Source: Spirochaetales bacterium UBA1265
GTDB taxonomy: Bacteria; Spirochaetota; Spirochaetia; Sphaerochaetales; Sphaerochaetaceae
Reading direction: 5' to 3'
NCBI GenBank assembly: GCA_002308475.1
Contig: DBVL01000009.1
Span: 28,968-34,602, forward strand
DNA length: 5,635 nt
Positions 1 through 5,604 of this stretch are shown in pieces. The stretch's first letter is position 1. The number at the start of each line of letters is the position of its first letter. The notes below the pieces were generated by a model. That model had not been told where the DNA came from and did not search any database. It worked only from the letters and a program-made list of their open reading frames with translations. Position numbers and translations under genes: made by a program.

Positions 1-20
1 TTCGAATCTCGCCTGCTGCT
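1..20 (+). tRNA. 3' end of a tRNA gene (partial, cut by the window edge)
   Basis: Bases 1-7 (TTCGAAT) fit a T-loop, bases 8-12 (CTCGC) the 3' half of the T-stem, bases 13-19 (CTGCTGC) the 3' half of the acceptor stem, and T20 the discriminator base. CCA is not encoded. The anticodon lies outside the window, so the amino acid cannot be read. A U73 discriminator is typical of bacterial tRNA-Gly and tRNA-Cys, so these are weak guesses. An intrinsic terminator follows within a few bases, which fits the end of a tRNA transcription unit. Confidence 0.75.
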
Positions 21-25
21 TATAG

Positions 26-60
26 AAGGCTACAACAAATTCGTTGTAGCCTTTATTTTG
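26..60 (+). terminator. Intrinsic terminator after the tRNA
   Basis: A perfect 11-bp stem (26-36 with 43-53, AAGGCTACAAC / GTTGTAGCCTT) encloses a 6-nt loop and runs straight into a T-rich tract (TTTATTTT, 52-59). It lies 6 nt after the tRNA discriminator and most likely ends the tRNA transcript. Confidence 0.85.
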
Positions 61-70
61 TTCTGGGACC

Positions 71-153
71 GGTAGTCTATTTTGCCCCTGCAGGGTTGAT
101 TTAGACTACCATAGTAGACTATTTTGCCCCTGCATGGGGCTGTTTAGCCTACC
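71..153. repeat. Two tandem nested-hairpin repeats (42-nt period)
   Basis: Unit 1 (71-110) has perfect 9-bp inverted ends (GGTAGTCTA / TAGACTACC) around a central CCCTGCAGGG palindrome. Unit 2 (113-153) has inverted ends with one A-C mismatch (114-121 with 145-152) around a perfect GCCCC/GGGGC stem (126-130 with 136-140). The units share an identical 16-mer, CTATTTTGCCCCTGCA (77-92 and 119-134). Neither has a T-tract, so they do not look like terminators. They resemble REP/BIME-type repeated hairpins, but no family can be assigned from sequence alone. Unit 2 overlaps the last codons and stop of the GH3 remnant. Confidence 0.7.
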
Positions 154-581
154 TGAAATAGCTCTTTGGCCAGCAGGTACATACGACTAGCGTTTATCTC
201 CAGCTGTTCTCGAGAAATCTTGTTGTTTTTGAGATCTTCAAGAAGAGAAGTGTAGTCGTGCTCACTTCCAGGCATCATGACATTGCCCCCGGCCATGGCA
301 ATATTAGAAGAGGTTGGCGAGCCATACTTGCCAAAGGCTTCCATGCCACCGATAATCCAGTCCGTCATTACTATGCCGTCAAAGCCGAATTCACTTCTCA
401 GTATGTCTTCAACAAGACCCCTGTGCTCTGAGGTATGCTTTCCGTTGAGCAAGTTGTAGGAAGTCATGACACACTTTGGAGATGCGGAGCGTACAGCAAT
501 CCCAAAACCTTTGAGATAGAGGTCTCTGAGAGCTCTTTCTGACACGTTTGAATTGTTTCCGTATCTGTTGTTCCTTGTTTT
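144..581 (-). pseudogene. GH3 beta-glucosidase, 5'-truncated remnant
   Basis: The reading frame is open from 599 down to a TAA at 144-146 and is preceded by an in-frame TAG at 600-602. From about 572 onward it matches family 3 glycoside hydrolases: NNRYGNNSNVSERALRDLYLKGF-like helix, CVMTSYNLLNGKHTSE, then the nucleophile motif IVMTDW, whose Asp (residue 62 counting from the GTG at 545) is the family's catalytic nucleophile. Family members hydrolyse beta-glucosides or xylosides and run to roughly 700-900 residues; here only about 140 remain. The KH motif region and everything before it are gone. The end (REQLEINASRMYLLAKEL) looks like the natural C-terminus of the domain-swapped GH3 type in which the TIM barrel is the second domain, so the loss is probably at the 5' side only. 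There is no plausible start or ribosome site; the GTG at 545 sits inside the conserved region. It is almost certainly non-functional. Confidence 0.8.
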
Positions 582-622
582 GAGAGGTATCTTTTTGCCC
601 TATATCGATGGAATATACATTT

Positions 623-653
623 TTGATGATAGTTTTTCAATTGAGTGTATAAT
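623..653 (+). promoter_or_regulatory. Promoter of the cyclase operon, likely leaderless
   Basis: A perfect -10 box TATAAT lies at 648-653, with a -35-like TTGATG at 623-628 (19-nt spacer, slightly long). The base 7 nt past the -10 is A660, the first base of the ATG chosen for the cyclase. No Shine-Dalgarno sequence precedes that ATG. The simplest reading is an mRNA that begins at, or within a base or two of, the start codon. Confidence 0.55.
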
Positions 654-659
654 TTTGTT

Positions 660-2615
660 ATGATTCAGATCCAGCCAACAAACACAAACAGAGAAGACTG
701 GCTCGCATACGCTCTTGAGAAGGGTTTATCGTTTGAGGTCCTTGATCTGAGCAGTCCAAAGTGCGTGGCAGATGAGAAAATGTCAGCAGATATAGAAGCC
801 TGGTACAGGTCCACACATCTGGCCACTTCGCTTCATGGTGCTTTTATAGATGTAAACCCTGCAAGTGGAGATAAGGACTTTGCAGAGTTTTCAAGGAAAA
901 GGTGCATGAGGAGCTGCGAGCAGGCCCTCCGTCTTGGCGCAAAGAATGTTGTATTTCATTCAAGTTGTTTTTCTATTCTACGGGGGCAGTATCTGGCCTC
1001 ATGGGCTGATTCTTGCGCTGAATTCTACAACAGCCTTATTGAGAAGTATGGACTGAACATATTTATAGAGAACTCTCAGGATATTGATCCGGGTCCAATC
1101 AGGACACTCATGGATCTCTGTAACAATCCGAAACTGAGTGTGTGTTTTGACACAGGGCATGCAAACTGTTCTCCCACTGGCTTTAAAACATGGTTTTCAG
1201 AGCTCAGGGATTATATAGGGTATATACATCTTTCTGATAACATGGGTCGTTATGATGATCATATGGCCTTGGGCACGGGAACAATCAACTGGGAGATGGT
1301 GGACATTTGCTTCAGGGCTCTTCCGGAAGAAAGAAGAAAAAACATGAACATGACTTTTGAGTGCGGAGGTCTTGAAAGTGTAAAGTCTTCCATCTCCTTC
1401 CTTGAGACAAATTCATATATGGGTTTTGGAAAGGACAGGGAGAGCCTGGATCCTGCTGTTTTGGATGTTCCGGAAGATGACTCAAGCAACATAAAGGAAG
1501 AGAATCTGATTCTAGGCGAGCGCAACAACAGGCTTTTTGATACCATAGGTCTGTATCTGTCTGAAGAGATTGCACGTCAGATTGTGGATACGAATGGGGG
1601 AACCCGTTTCGGAGGAAAAATAAGAGAACTGACAGTCCTTCTTTCTGACCTGAGGGGTTTTTCTGCTCTTGCGGAGTCTCTTGCTCCTGATGACCTGTTG
1701 AATATGCTTTCCCATTATTTCGATGCAATGGTGACAGCTGTGAGGAAAAACAACGGCACGGTTCTTGAGTTTGTGGGAGATTCGGTATTTGCTATTTTCG
1801 GTGCCCCTATAGATTTGAAAGACCATGCAGATAAGGCTGTGAGTGCGGCCATAGATATGCAGGCTTTAATGAAAGAAGTTAACAGATGGAACCTTGAGCA
1901 TGGGTATCCGGCGCTCCATATGGGGATAGGAATAAACACAGGTGATCTGATTATTGGAAATATTGGGTGCAAGCAGCATATCAAGTATGGTGTGATAGGA
2001 AATGCCATAAACATGTGTTCACGTATAGAAAGCTTTACAGTTGGAGGCCAGATATTTATTTCTCCCACCACGTATGAGAGTCTTAATGGGAAGGTTGAGG
2101 TTGCTTCAGAGAATAAAATCTTCCCAAAGGGCTTTAAAACTCCTATTACTGTGTTTGATGTCAAAGCTCTTGACGGCAAGACCTTTGGCGGTGCAAAGAG
2201 TGAAGCTCTGAAGAAGCTTCAGAGTCCTGTAAGGCTCAGTATGAGGGTAGTCAGTGACAAGATGGTGAGTGCAGATGTCTATTCTGCAGATGTCATTAAG
2301 CTGAGCTGTACTGAAGCCATTATATATACGAGAACTGCTCTGAGAGTATTTGATGATATTCGCTTTGATATCTACGGACAGCGTCTGTATGGAAAGGTCA
2401 TTCAGGTTTTGCAGAAGAGAAGTCCTCTGGATCCAAAAACAAAGTGTCTTATACGGTTCACATCTATCCCATCCGGGTTTGAAAAGTGGTATAATTCAAT
2501 AAAATTCAGAAATTATAGAATGGAGGAGACGGAGTATGGAAAAAGAAGTCAAGGAAGTTCACATTCTGGCTTGGACGGAAGGAAAGGGCTGGGGAATCAA
2601 GAGAGAAGGCAGTGA
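660..2615 (+). CDS. TIM barrel (xylose isomerase/endonuclease IV-like) fused to class III nucleotidyl cyclase, with PilZ-like C-terminus
   Basis: Three parts of a 651-residue protein can be seen, with no signal peptide or membrane segment, so it is probably cytoplasmic. Residues 1-250 are an AP-endonuclease-2/xylose-isomerase-like TIM barrel: LHGAFID, IENS, CFDTGHAN, IHLSDN...DDHMALGTGTINW, TFEC. Candidate metal ligands are H59, H100, E137, D164, H167, H190, D199, H201 and E234. After a linker, residues 320-500 form a class III cyclase with metal Asp D330 (SDLRGFS) and D374 (VGDS), plus transition-state N451 and R455. The base-selecting positions are E370 and G444, a pair expected for guanylyl rather than adenylyl cyclases. 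Residues 520-620 resemble a PilZ barrel (RxxxR at 525-529, IRFTSI strand), but the D/NxSxxG motif is degenerate, so c-di-GMP binding is doubtful. ATG 660 was chosen over GTG 645 because TATAAT covers the latter's first codons. The last 27 or so residues overlap the next gene out of frame. Domain calls for the barrel and cyclase are firm; the substrate, the TIM reaction and the PilZ call are inference. Confidence 0.9.
   Translation: MIQIQPTNTNREDWLAYALEKGLSFEVLDLSSPKCVADEKMSADIEAWYRSTHLATSLHGAFIDVNPASGDKDFAEFSRKRCMRSCEQALRLGAKNVVFHSSCFSILRGQYLASWADSCAEFYNSLIEKYGLNIFIENSQDIDPGPIRTLMDLCNNPKLSVCFDTGHANCSPTGFKTWFSELRDYIGYIHLSDNMGRYDDHMALGTGTINWEMVDICFRALPEERRKNMNMTFECGGLESVKSSISFLETNSYMGFGKDRESLDPAVLDVPEDDSSNIKEENLILGERNNRLFDTIGLYLSEEIARQIVDTNGGTRFGGKIRELTVLLSDLRGFSALAESLAPDDLLNMLSHYFDAMVTAVRKNNGTVLEFVGDSVFAIFGAPIDLKDHADKAVSAAIDMQALMKEVNRWNLEHGYPALHMGIGINTGDLIIGNIGCKQHIKYGVIGNAINMCSRIESFTVGGQIFISPTTYESLNGKVEVASENKIFPKGFKTPITVFDVKALDGKTFGGAKSEALKKLQSPVRLSMRVVSDKMVSADVYSADVIKLSCTEAIIYTRTALRVFDDIRFDIYGQRLYGKVIQVLQKRSPLDPKTKCLIRFTSIPSGFEKWYNSIKFRNYRMEETEYGKRSQGSSHSGLDGRKGLGNQERRQ
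2522..2535 (+). promoter_or_regulatory. Ribosome binding site of the DUF2188 gene, inside the cyclase gene
   Basis: GGAGG at 2522-2526 lies 9 nt before the ATG at 2536, with a second GGAG at 2531-2534. It fixes the start of the small gene and places initiation inside the coding sequence of the cyclase, allowing translational coupling. By contrast, the cyclase start itself has no such site. Confidence 0.8.
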
Positions 2616-2784
2616 CAAGGTCATCAAGTACTACAAAACAAAAGTTGAAGGGCTTGAGGCTATCATGAAGATGAGTGAAAATCAGAAGACAAGAGTTGTT
2701 GTTCATCTGAAAAATGGTAAGTTCCAGAAGTTTGACAACGCCATGAGAGCTCTTGCCAGTGCAAAGGAAAAACCTGAAGAGTAA
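2536..2784 (+). CDS. Small DUF2188 family protein
   Basis: An 82-residue, lysine-rich soluble protein without signal peptide or membrane segment. The pattern HILAWTEGKGWGIKREGSDKV, followed by a helix (KVEGLEAIMKMSENQ) and VVVHLKNGKFQ, fits DUF2188: a beta-hairpin around a conserved W-x-(V/I)-K-R-E-G, an alpha-helix, and a strand ending in a -(K/R)(D/N)G(K/R)- turn. The family has no established function; the fold is small and strand-rich. The start is fixed by the strong GGAGG site. Its first 26 codons overlap the 3' end of the cyclase gene in another frame, so it is co-transcribed and probably translationally coupled to it. It ends 14 nt before the terminator, as the last gene of the operon. 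The pairing suggests a partner or modulator of the cyclase, but nothing in the sequence proves that. Confidence 0.82.
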   Translation: MEKEVKEVHILAWTEGKGWGIKREGSDKVIKYYKTKVEGLEAIMKMSENQKTRVVVHLKNGKFQKFDNAMRALASAKEKPEE

Positions 2785-2798
2785 TCAGAGTTCGCTTT

Positions 2799-2843
2799 AA
2801 AAAAGGCTGAAACTGCTTTGTCAGTTTCAGCCTCATCTTTTTT
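2799..2843. terminator. Bidirectional intrinsic terminator between convergent genes
   Basis: A perfect 12-bp stem (2804-2815 with 2822-2833, AGGCTGAAACTG / CAGTTTCAGCCT) has a 6-nt loop. On the plus strand it is followed by CATC and six Ts (2838-2843). On the minus strand it is followed at once by a T-run, from the six As at 2799-2804. It can therefore end both the cyclase-DUF2188 transcript and the convergent rubrerythrin transcript, which stops at 2854. Confidence 0.9.
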
Positions 2844-2853
2844 CAGGAAATGA

Positions 2854-3423
2854 TTATTTCTTGAAATATCTCTCAAGAAGACCTGCAAAAGCCTTACCGT
2901 GGCGGGCTTCATCACGGGCCATCTCATGGACTGTATCATGAATTGCATCCAGGTTGTACTGCTTGGCAAGCTTGGCTAGCTCAAACTTTCCGCTTGTGGC
3001 ACCGTTTTCAGCTTCAACTCTCATCTCAAGGTTCTTCTTGGTGCTGTCAGTTACAACTTCTCCGAGAAGCTCAGCAAACTTTGCAGCATGTTCTGCTTCT
3101 TCATAAGCTGCTTTTTCCCAGTACAGGCCAATCTCCGGATAGCCTTCTCTATGTGCAACTCTAGCCATGGCAAGATACATTCCGACTTCAGAGCATTCTC
3201 CATTGAAATTTGATCTCAATCCGTCAACAATCATTGTTCTGACTTCTTCAGGAACATTTTCTCCGAACTGTTTTCCGACTCCGACAACGTGCTCAGCTGC
3301 CCATGTCATATCACCCTTCATCTCTGTGAACTTGCTTCCAGGAACCTTACACTGTGGACAGGCCTCAGGAGGATTATCACCAACGTGAACGTATCCGCAA
3401 ACCGGACAAACCCATTTCTTCAT
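2854..3423 (-). CDS. Reverse rubrerythrin (N-terminal rubredoxin domain, C-terminal diiron domain)
   Basis: A 189-residue cytoplasmic protein for reductive detoxification of hydrogen peroxide (and oxygen) in anaerobes. Residues 1-35 are a rubredoxin-type iron site, with CPVCGY (C6, C9) and CPQC (C22, C25). The remainder is a four-helix ferritin-like domain with the diiron ligand pattern: E76 in GECSE, E109-x-x-H112 (EEAEH), E138 (RVEAEN), E167, and E172-x-x-H175 (DEARH). The rubredoxin part comes first, the opposite of classical rubrerythrin, and the length fits the 'reverse rubrerythrin' type known from Clostridium. All ligands look intact. The start at 3423 begins exactly at the rubredoxin domain and has AGGAGA 8 nt upstream; the frame extends 11 codons further up, but without homology. 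It is a single-gene unit with its own promoter, a palindrome in the leader, and the shared terminator downstream. An insertion sequence begins about 108 bp upstream of its start codon. Confidence 0.93.
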   Translation of the reverse strand: MKKWVCPVCGYVHVGDNPPEACPQCKVPGSKFTEMKGDMTWAAEHVVGVGKQFGENVPEEVRTMIVDGLRSNFNGECSEVGMYLAMARVAHREGYPEIGLYWEKAAYEEAEHAAKFAELLGEVVTDSTKKNLEMRVEAENGATSGKFELAKLAKQYNLDAIHDTVHEMARDEARHGKAFAGLLERYFKK

Positions 3424-3429
3424 AGACTT
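3404..3429. repeat. Left copy of a direct repeat flanking the insertion sequence (visible part)
   Basis: These 26 bases, from 8 nt upstream of the rubrerythrin ATG to its codon 7, recur exactly and in the same orientation at 5610-5635, immediately beyond the right end of the insertion sequence. The left copy probably continues to about 3530, where the insertion sequence begins, making a duplication of about 127 bp; only its first 26 bases can be compared here. Confidence 0.75.
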
Positions 3430-3438
3430 ATCTCCTTT

Positions 3439-3452
3439 CCGGCACATGCCGG
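3439..3452. promoter_or_regulatory. 14-bp palindrome in the rubrerythrin leader (candidate operator or mRNA hairpin)
   Basis: CCGGCACATGCCGG is an inverted repeat of two perfect 6-bp arms with a 2-bp centre. It lies directly between the predicted transcription start (about 3453) and the ribosome binding site (3431-3436), and it is GC-rich in an AT-rich leader. It could be the binding site of a dimeric repressor. In RNA it could form a 5-bp stem with an AUGU loop at the very 5' end of the message. It does not resemble the AT-rich PerR box. No regulator is named. Confidence 0.45.
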
Positions 3453-3459
3453 TCATGTA

Positions 3460-3488
3460 ATTATGTATGGTATTTTATGATTTTTCAA
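3460..3488 (-). promoter_or_regulatory. Promoter of the rubrerythrin gene
   Basis: On the minus strand, TTGAAA (3488-3483) and CATAAT (3465-3460) are separated by exactly 17 nt, a near-consensus housekeeping promoter. The predicted start of transcription is near 3453, about 30 nt upstream of the start codon. Confidence 0.7.
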
Positions 3489-3535
3489 TAAATATGAGTT
3501 TTACTGGAGAATTTACTCTTTGCCTGTTACCCGTC

Positions 3536-3575
3536 TTCCGCAGTGATACTAAATAAAAACAGCCTGTAATTCCTT
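3536..3575 (+). repeat. Left terminal inverted repeat of the insertion sequence
   Basis: Begins TTCCGCAGTGA and continues AAATAA-AAA-CAGC-CTG-TAATTCCTT. Read inward, it matches the right end with a few-base insertions: an identical 9-bp core followed by AAATAA, CAGC and TAATTC in the same order. Confidence 0.65.
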
Positions 3576-3597
3576 GTTGTAAAAGACATTACAAGCC
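3551..3597 (-). terminator. Intrinsic terminator behind the transposase gene
   Basis: On the minus strand, GGCTTGTAAT (3597-3588) pairs with ATTACAGGCT (3570-3561) over 10 bp, using two G-U wobbles. The loop is 17 nt and the stem is followed by GTTTTTATTT (3560-3551). The wobbles make it a good hairpin only in the minus-strand RNA, matching the transposase direction. It would also stop transposase transcripts from entering the rubrerythrin gene. Confidence 0.65.
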
Positions 3598-3626
3598 GTA
3601 ATTAATAATTTCCTGATGTGTCATGT

Positions 3627-5465
3627 TCAGATTTTTTTCACTGTTTTTCCACGTTCCTTCACAAGATCCTTTTTTGAATAGAACTTTTTGTTGAGCTGTA
3701 AATCCATTGATTTCCCAATGTCATTGATTACGTTGTCACAATAAGCATTCATGAAAGTGCCATTGGGCAACTCCACCAGATTCGCTTTTCTGAGGCTTTC
3801 CACAATTGTCTTTACTGGAATCCTGTTCCCGGTCTTCTTTTCAAGAAGCCTCAGAATCAGCAGGGAGACAAAACAGGAAAGGAAATGTGCTTCTATGCTC
3901 TGCTCATTATGCACAAACACAGGTCTGGTCTTCAGTACGCTCTTGGTGAGCTTGAAAGAGTCCTCAATCTGCCACAAGCCCCTGTAGATATCTATTATGT
4001 CCAGGTCTGTGACAGGTCTGTCCAGTTCAAGGAAATTATCCGCAGCATGCCAGCGGCACTCGTAGCCGTTGAAATCCTCCTTACAGGAGTCCTCACTGAT
4101 CCCGACCACGTTTGTCCTGATGATGTAATAGCCGTCCAGTTCCTCCTGCTGGGCAATCAGCTCTGAATCTATTGATGTCATGAACTCCGGTTCTGTGACT
4201 TCTTTACCACTTGCAGAGTCAAAGATCATCTTCTTTATGTATCTGTTTGCAGCGTGATTGTTGAGAACACTGCCTGCCCCATTGGTGAGGCTTCTTTTCA
4301 GAGCCTTGCAGATGGCTTTCTCCCTTTCATGCTTCTGCCTGTTGAAGTATTTCTCAGACCAGAACACTATCTGCCTCTCATTGATCTTTATGAGCCTGAT
4401 CTTCCCGTCTGAGGTCTCGACTCTGATCTCTCTCGGGTAGAACCTGCTCTTGTACATGAATGATCCATCCTCAGACCTTATATAGTCATTCTGGTCAAGG
4501 ACATAGTCCTTCATGGCTTTTGTTGCTTTCCTCACAGCGTCACTGATCACGTAGCCTTTGTTGTCCAGAACAATCTGGGCTATGTTCATCCCGCTCATGA
4601 TTCCCTTGTCAGCCACATATATGTAGGACCTGTTCCCAAGTCCGTCCAGGAGTCTGTCCATCATGGGTCTCATTGTGATGACGTCATTTGTGTTTCCCGG
4701 AAACAGACCATATGTAACAGGAAGCCCGTCACTGTCCATGAACAGCCCCATCTGTACAATCGGCTCAGGCCTGTGCTCCTTGGATGCTCCTCTTCTCCTG
4801 AGCTCATCCTCATCATCTATCTCCCAGTAGTAGTTGGTCACATCATAGTACATGAGGGTTGTCTTTCTCCTGTACTTGTTGACCATCTGACTGTTCAGGT
4901 GTCTTACCATGTCATTCTTTACAGAGGAGAAGAATTCAAGGGACCTGTAGACATCATCATCAGAGAAGTCTGCATTGGAGAGCAGCCTGTTCCGCTCTCT
5001 CCATGTTCCGAGCTTTGAGTCGGGACTCAGTATCCTGCCGAAGACAAGCATCTGGAAGATATGGTTATGATTATATCCGGTCTTCCTGTACTGTCTCTTG
5101 ATGTCAAGAAAGTAATCAAGCTCAAGTTCCCTGTAAATCTTCAGCAGGGGCAGCACTCCGTAGGAACGCATAAGATCAGTTTTCTCGGGAACCTGAGAGA
5201 TTGACTTGTCAAATCCGTCGGAGAAAGAAATCAGTTCCGCAGATGAGTAATGGAGATCAAACTCAGAATCTTTTGCCTCTTCTGTCTTCTGTTTTGCAAT
5301 TTCCCTGAAATGTGCAATGGGATCCGGATATTGGGACTGTAAATCTTCCAAGTATCCAATCCTTTCAACTAGAGTTTTCTTGGTTACACCATTAATCCTT
5401 TTACCTGTTGCAAAATAAAGCAACGTTTTGCCTGATTTCTTCTCGAAAAGCTTCTGAACAAACAT
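3627..5465 (-). CDS. IS1634-type (IS4-superfamily) DDE transposase
   Basis: A 612-residue transposase that cuts and joins the ends of its own element. Catalytic acids are D208 (MYYDVTNYYWE), D286 (YVADKGIMSG) and E501, within a YREK-like block: Y494-RGLWQIE501-DSF-K508 in YRGLWQIEDSFKLTK, followed by RPVFVHNEQSIEAHF. The long stretch between the second Asp and the Glu (about 215 residues) is the beta-strand insertion domain usual in the IS4/IS1634 group. The length fits the family and the frame is unbroken. The start at 5465 was chosen because GGGG (5477-5474) lies 8 nt upstream and the family-like sequence MFVQKLFEKKSGKTLLYF begins there; the frame extends 16 codons further, but those codons contain the -10 and -35 promoter boxes. 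It ends with TGA inside the element, and a terminator follows. Confidence 0.93.
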   Translation of the reverse strand: MFVQKLFEKKSGKTLLYFATGKRINGVTKKTLVERIGYLEDLQSQYPDPIAHFREIAKQKTEEAKDSEFDLHYSSAELISFSDGFDKSISQVPEKTDLMRSYGVLPLLKIYRELELDYFLDIKRQYRKTGYNHNHIFQMLVFGRILSPDSKLGTWRERNRLLSNADFSDDDVYRSLEFFSSVKNDMVRHLNSQMVNKYRRKTTLMYYDVTNYYWEIDDEDELRRRGASKEHRPEPIVQMGLFMDSDGLPVTYGLFPGNTNDVITMRPMMDRLLDGLGNRSYIYVADKGIMSGMNIAQIVLDNKGYVISDAVRKATKAMKDYVLDQNDYIRSEDGSFMYKSRFYPREIRVETSDGKIRLIKINERQIVFWSEKYFNRQKHEREKAICKALKRSLTNGAGSVLNNHAANRYIKKMIFDSASGKEVTEPEFMTSIDSELIAQQEELDGYYIIRTNVVGISEDSCKEDFNGYECRWHAADNFLELDRPVTDLDIIDIYRGLWQIEDSFKLTKSVLKTRPVFVHNEQSIEAHFLSCFVSLLILRLLEKKTGNRIPVKTIVESLRKANLVELPNGTFMNAYCDNVINDIGKSMDLQLNKKFYSKKDLVKERGKTVKKI

Positions 5466-5484
5466 AATGAATTCCCCTGTAAAC

Positions 5485-5513
5485 ATTATAACACAACCAA
5501 CAACAACCAACAA
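5485..5513 (-). promoter_or_regulatory. Promoter of the transposase gene
   Basis: On the minus strand, TTGTTG (5513-5508) and a perfect TATAAT (5490-5485) are spaced 17 nt apart, within a run of TTG/GTTG repeats. Transcription would start near 5478, leaving a very short leader before the ATG at 5465. Confidence 0.7.
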
Positions 5514-5533
5514 GAGAAAGTTGTTAAAAAATT

Positions 5534-5560
5534 AAAAAAATTAGCAGGAATTTCTCCTGC
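5534..5560 (-). terminator. Terminator at the upstream end of the insertion sequence
   Basis: On the minus strand, a 6-bp stem GCAGGA / TCCTGC (5560-5555 with 5549-5544) with a 5-nt loop is followed by TAA and seven Ts (5540-5534), then more T-rich DNA. It stands between the right end of the element and the transposase promoter, so it would stop transcripts entering from outside. The stem is short, so strength is uncertain. Confidence 0.55.
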
Positions 5561-5563
5561 CTG

Positions 5564-5604
5564 AAAGAATTAGCTGTTATTTGCTGCGATTGGTAACTGC
5601 GGAA
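5564..5604 (-). repeat. Right terminal inverted repeat of the insertion sequence
   Basis: Read inward on the minus strand it begins TTCCGCAGTTA, followed by AAATAACAGC and TAATTCTTT. It matches the left end (3536-3575) with short gaps. Confidence 0.65.

Noticed and set aside
71..153. A CRISPR-like array
   Set aside because: There are only two units, each internally palindromic over its whole length, with no spacer between them and no cas genes.
1..153. tRNA 3' end as a phage or island attachment site
   Set aside because: No second copy of the tRNA end is found in the window and there is no integrase gene.
645..659. GTG at 645 as the cyclase start, adding five residues
   Set aside because: The TATAAT promoter box overlaps these codons, no ribosome site is present, and the barrel's first strand begins after ATG 660.
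1259..2179. Several minus-strand open frames of 95 to 154 codons opposite the cyclase gene
   Set aside because: They have no recognisable motifs or ribosome sites and lie opposite a gene with clear conserved domains; they are by-products of its codon use.
2943..3480. Plus-strand open frames opposite the rubrerythrin gene
   Set aside because: They are antisense shadows with cysteine- and glutamine-rich composition and no motif, opposite a clear rubrerythrin.
5466..5513. TTG at 5513 as the transposase start
   Set aside because: These 16 codons overlap the -35 and -10 boxes; the ATG at 5465 has a GGGG ribosome site at the right distance.
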